Assembly (NCBI GenBank): GCA_026393675.1
Contig: JAPKZQ010000004.1
Span: 62,001-126,000, forward strand
From: Acidobacteriota bacterium
GTDB taxonomy: Bacteria > Acidobacteriota > Vicinamibacteria > Vicinamibacterales > JAKQTR01
DNA length: 64,000 bases
Reading direction: 5' to 3'
Below are positions 63,610-64,000 of this stretch, piece after piece. A program made the translations under genes and the position numbers. The notes beneath the pieces are model-generated. The model had not been told where the DNA came from, made no database searches, and worked only from the letters and a program-made list of their open reading frames with translations. Numbering within the stretch: the stretch's first letter is position 1; the number at the start of each line of letters is the position of its first letter.

Positions 63610-64000
63610 GTGCTCACATCGATTGTCTCTCGCCAATGGCTGCTCGGTGCGCTGACGGCCGCATTGGTGGCCGTTGCGGGGTGGGTGATTCCCTTCCACG
63701 CGCAGTCAACCGAACCCCTGATCTACACAGACGCGGCCGCGCCGATCGAGCGACGCGTGAGCGATCTGGTGGGCCGCATGACGCTCCAGGAGAAGGTCTC
63801 CCAGTTGGTCCACGACGCGAAGGCAATCAACCGGCTTGGCGTGCCGGCCTACAACTGGTGGAACGAGGGGCTGCACGGCGTGGCCCGCGCAGGGCGGGCC
63901 ACGGTGTTTCCCCAGGCCATCGGTCTGGCGGCGATGTGGGACACGGCGCTCATGCGCGAGGTCGCGACGGCGATTTCCGACGAAGCCCGCGCCAAGCACC
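63610..64000 (+). CDS. Glycoside hydrolase family 3 beta-glucosidase/xylosidase, N-terminal part
   Basis: The first 130 residues of a gene cut by the right edge. A signal peptide with TM-like core (LLGALTAALVAVAGWVIPFHAQ) is followed by the start of a GH3 domain: ERRVSDLVGRMTLQEKVSQL, RLGVPAYNWWNEGLHGVARAG and ATVFPQAIGLAAMWD. The NEGLHGV motif is typical of exported beta-glucosidases and beta-xylosidases of plant-polymer degraders. The start is GTG 63610, with CGGAGG (63598-63603) 6 nt upstream. Confidence 0.88.
   Translation, partial: MLTSIVSRQWLLGALTAALVAVAGWVIPFHAQSTEPLIYTDAAAPIERRVSDLVGRMTLQEKVSQLVHDAKAINRLGVPAYNWWNEGLHGVARAGRATVFPQAIGLAAMWDTALMREVATAISDEARAKH

Overview
The window is a GC-rich bacterial chromosome segment. 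It most resembles Acidobacteriota, probably the Vicinamibacteria. This is inference from gene content: Oar-like TonB-dependent receptors with a carboxypeptidase-regulatory plug, many large secreted BNR/sortilin-type, tricorn-type and S9 proteins, an alternative complex III (ACIII) joined to a caa3 oxidase, and abundant short dispersed intergenic repeats. No rRNA, tRNA, CRISPR array or intact mobile element was recognised.

Layout. 1-10 kb: the end of one TonB-dependent receptor, a secreted PIG-L deacetylase, a UspA protein, a type II P-type cation ATPase and a second complete receptor. 10-14.5 kb (minus strand): an MIO-type ammonia-lyase whose cofactor triad reads Ala-Cys-Gly instead of Ala-Ser-Gly, then a zinc-ribbon / ABC ATPase / ABC permease operon. 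14.8-16.5 kb (minus): a three-gene redox operon of a monohaem c cytochrome, a four-helix His-rich membrane protein and a Tat-type Rieske protein. It diverges from the respiratory cluster, and a perfect 16-bp palindrome lies in the shared intergenic region.

16.8-29.7 kb (plus): the central respiratory module, actABCDEF, a conserved-looking single-TM protein, a SCO copper chaperone, then caa3 oxidase subunits II, I, III and IV. ACIII would oxidise menaquinol and pass electrons through its c haems to the cytochrome c domain of subunit II and on to oxygen. A dispersed repeat splits actC from actD. A 113-bp tandem duplication captures the 3' end of the subunit IV gene. 30.3-32.8 kb: a soluble PRC-barrel/MgtE-N/CBS protein is coupled to an NRAMP-like transporter that lacks the usual metal-binding motifs.

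33-54 kb: accessory and secreted functions. These are a cupin, a Uma2 nuclease, an M28 peptidase, a lone receiver domain, two giant BNR proteins, a tricorn-like S41 protease, a cyanophycinase-like S51 peptidase, an S9 peptidase, a dihaem cytochrome c peroxidase and a lipid kinase. Several unrelated secreted proteins here carry Gly/Arg-rich low-complexity inserts. The set looks like an export-and-degrade apparatus for peptides. 55-64 kb: an internally duplicated dihaem lipoprotein, a third TonB-dependent receptor with a strong terminator and iterated upstream repeats, scarred remnants of Bro-N and RhuM genes, exonuclease III, a secreted DsbD-alpha-like protein, a secreted redoxin and the start of a GH3 glycosidase.

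Intergenic DNA carries at least four dispersed repeat families. One is a 170-200 bp element in three copies that differ by presence or absence of a 25-bp module; a sequence related to that module also appears in frame inside a BNR gene.
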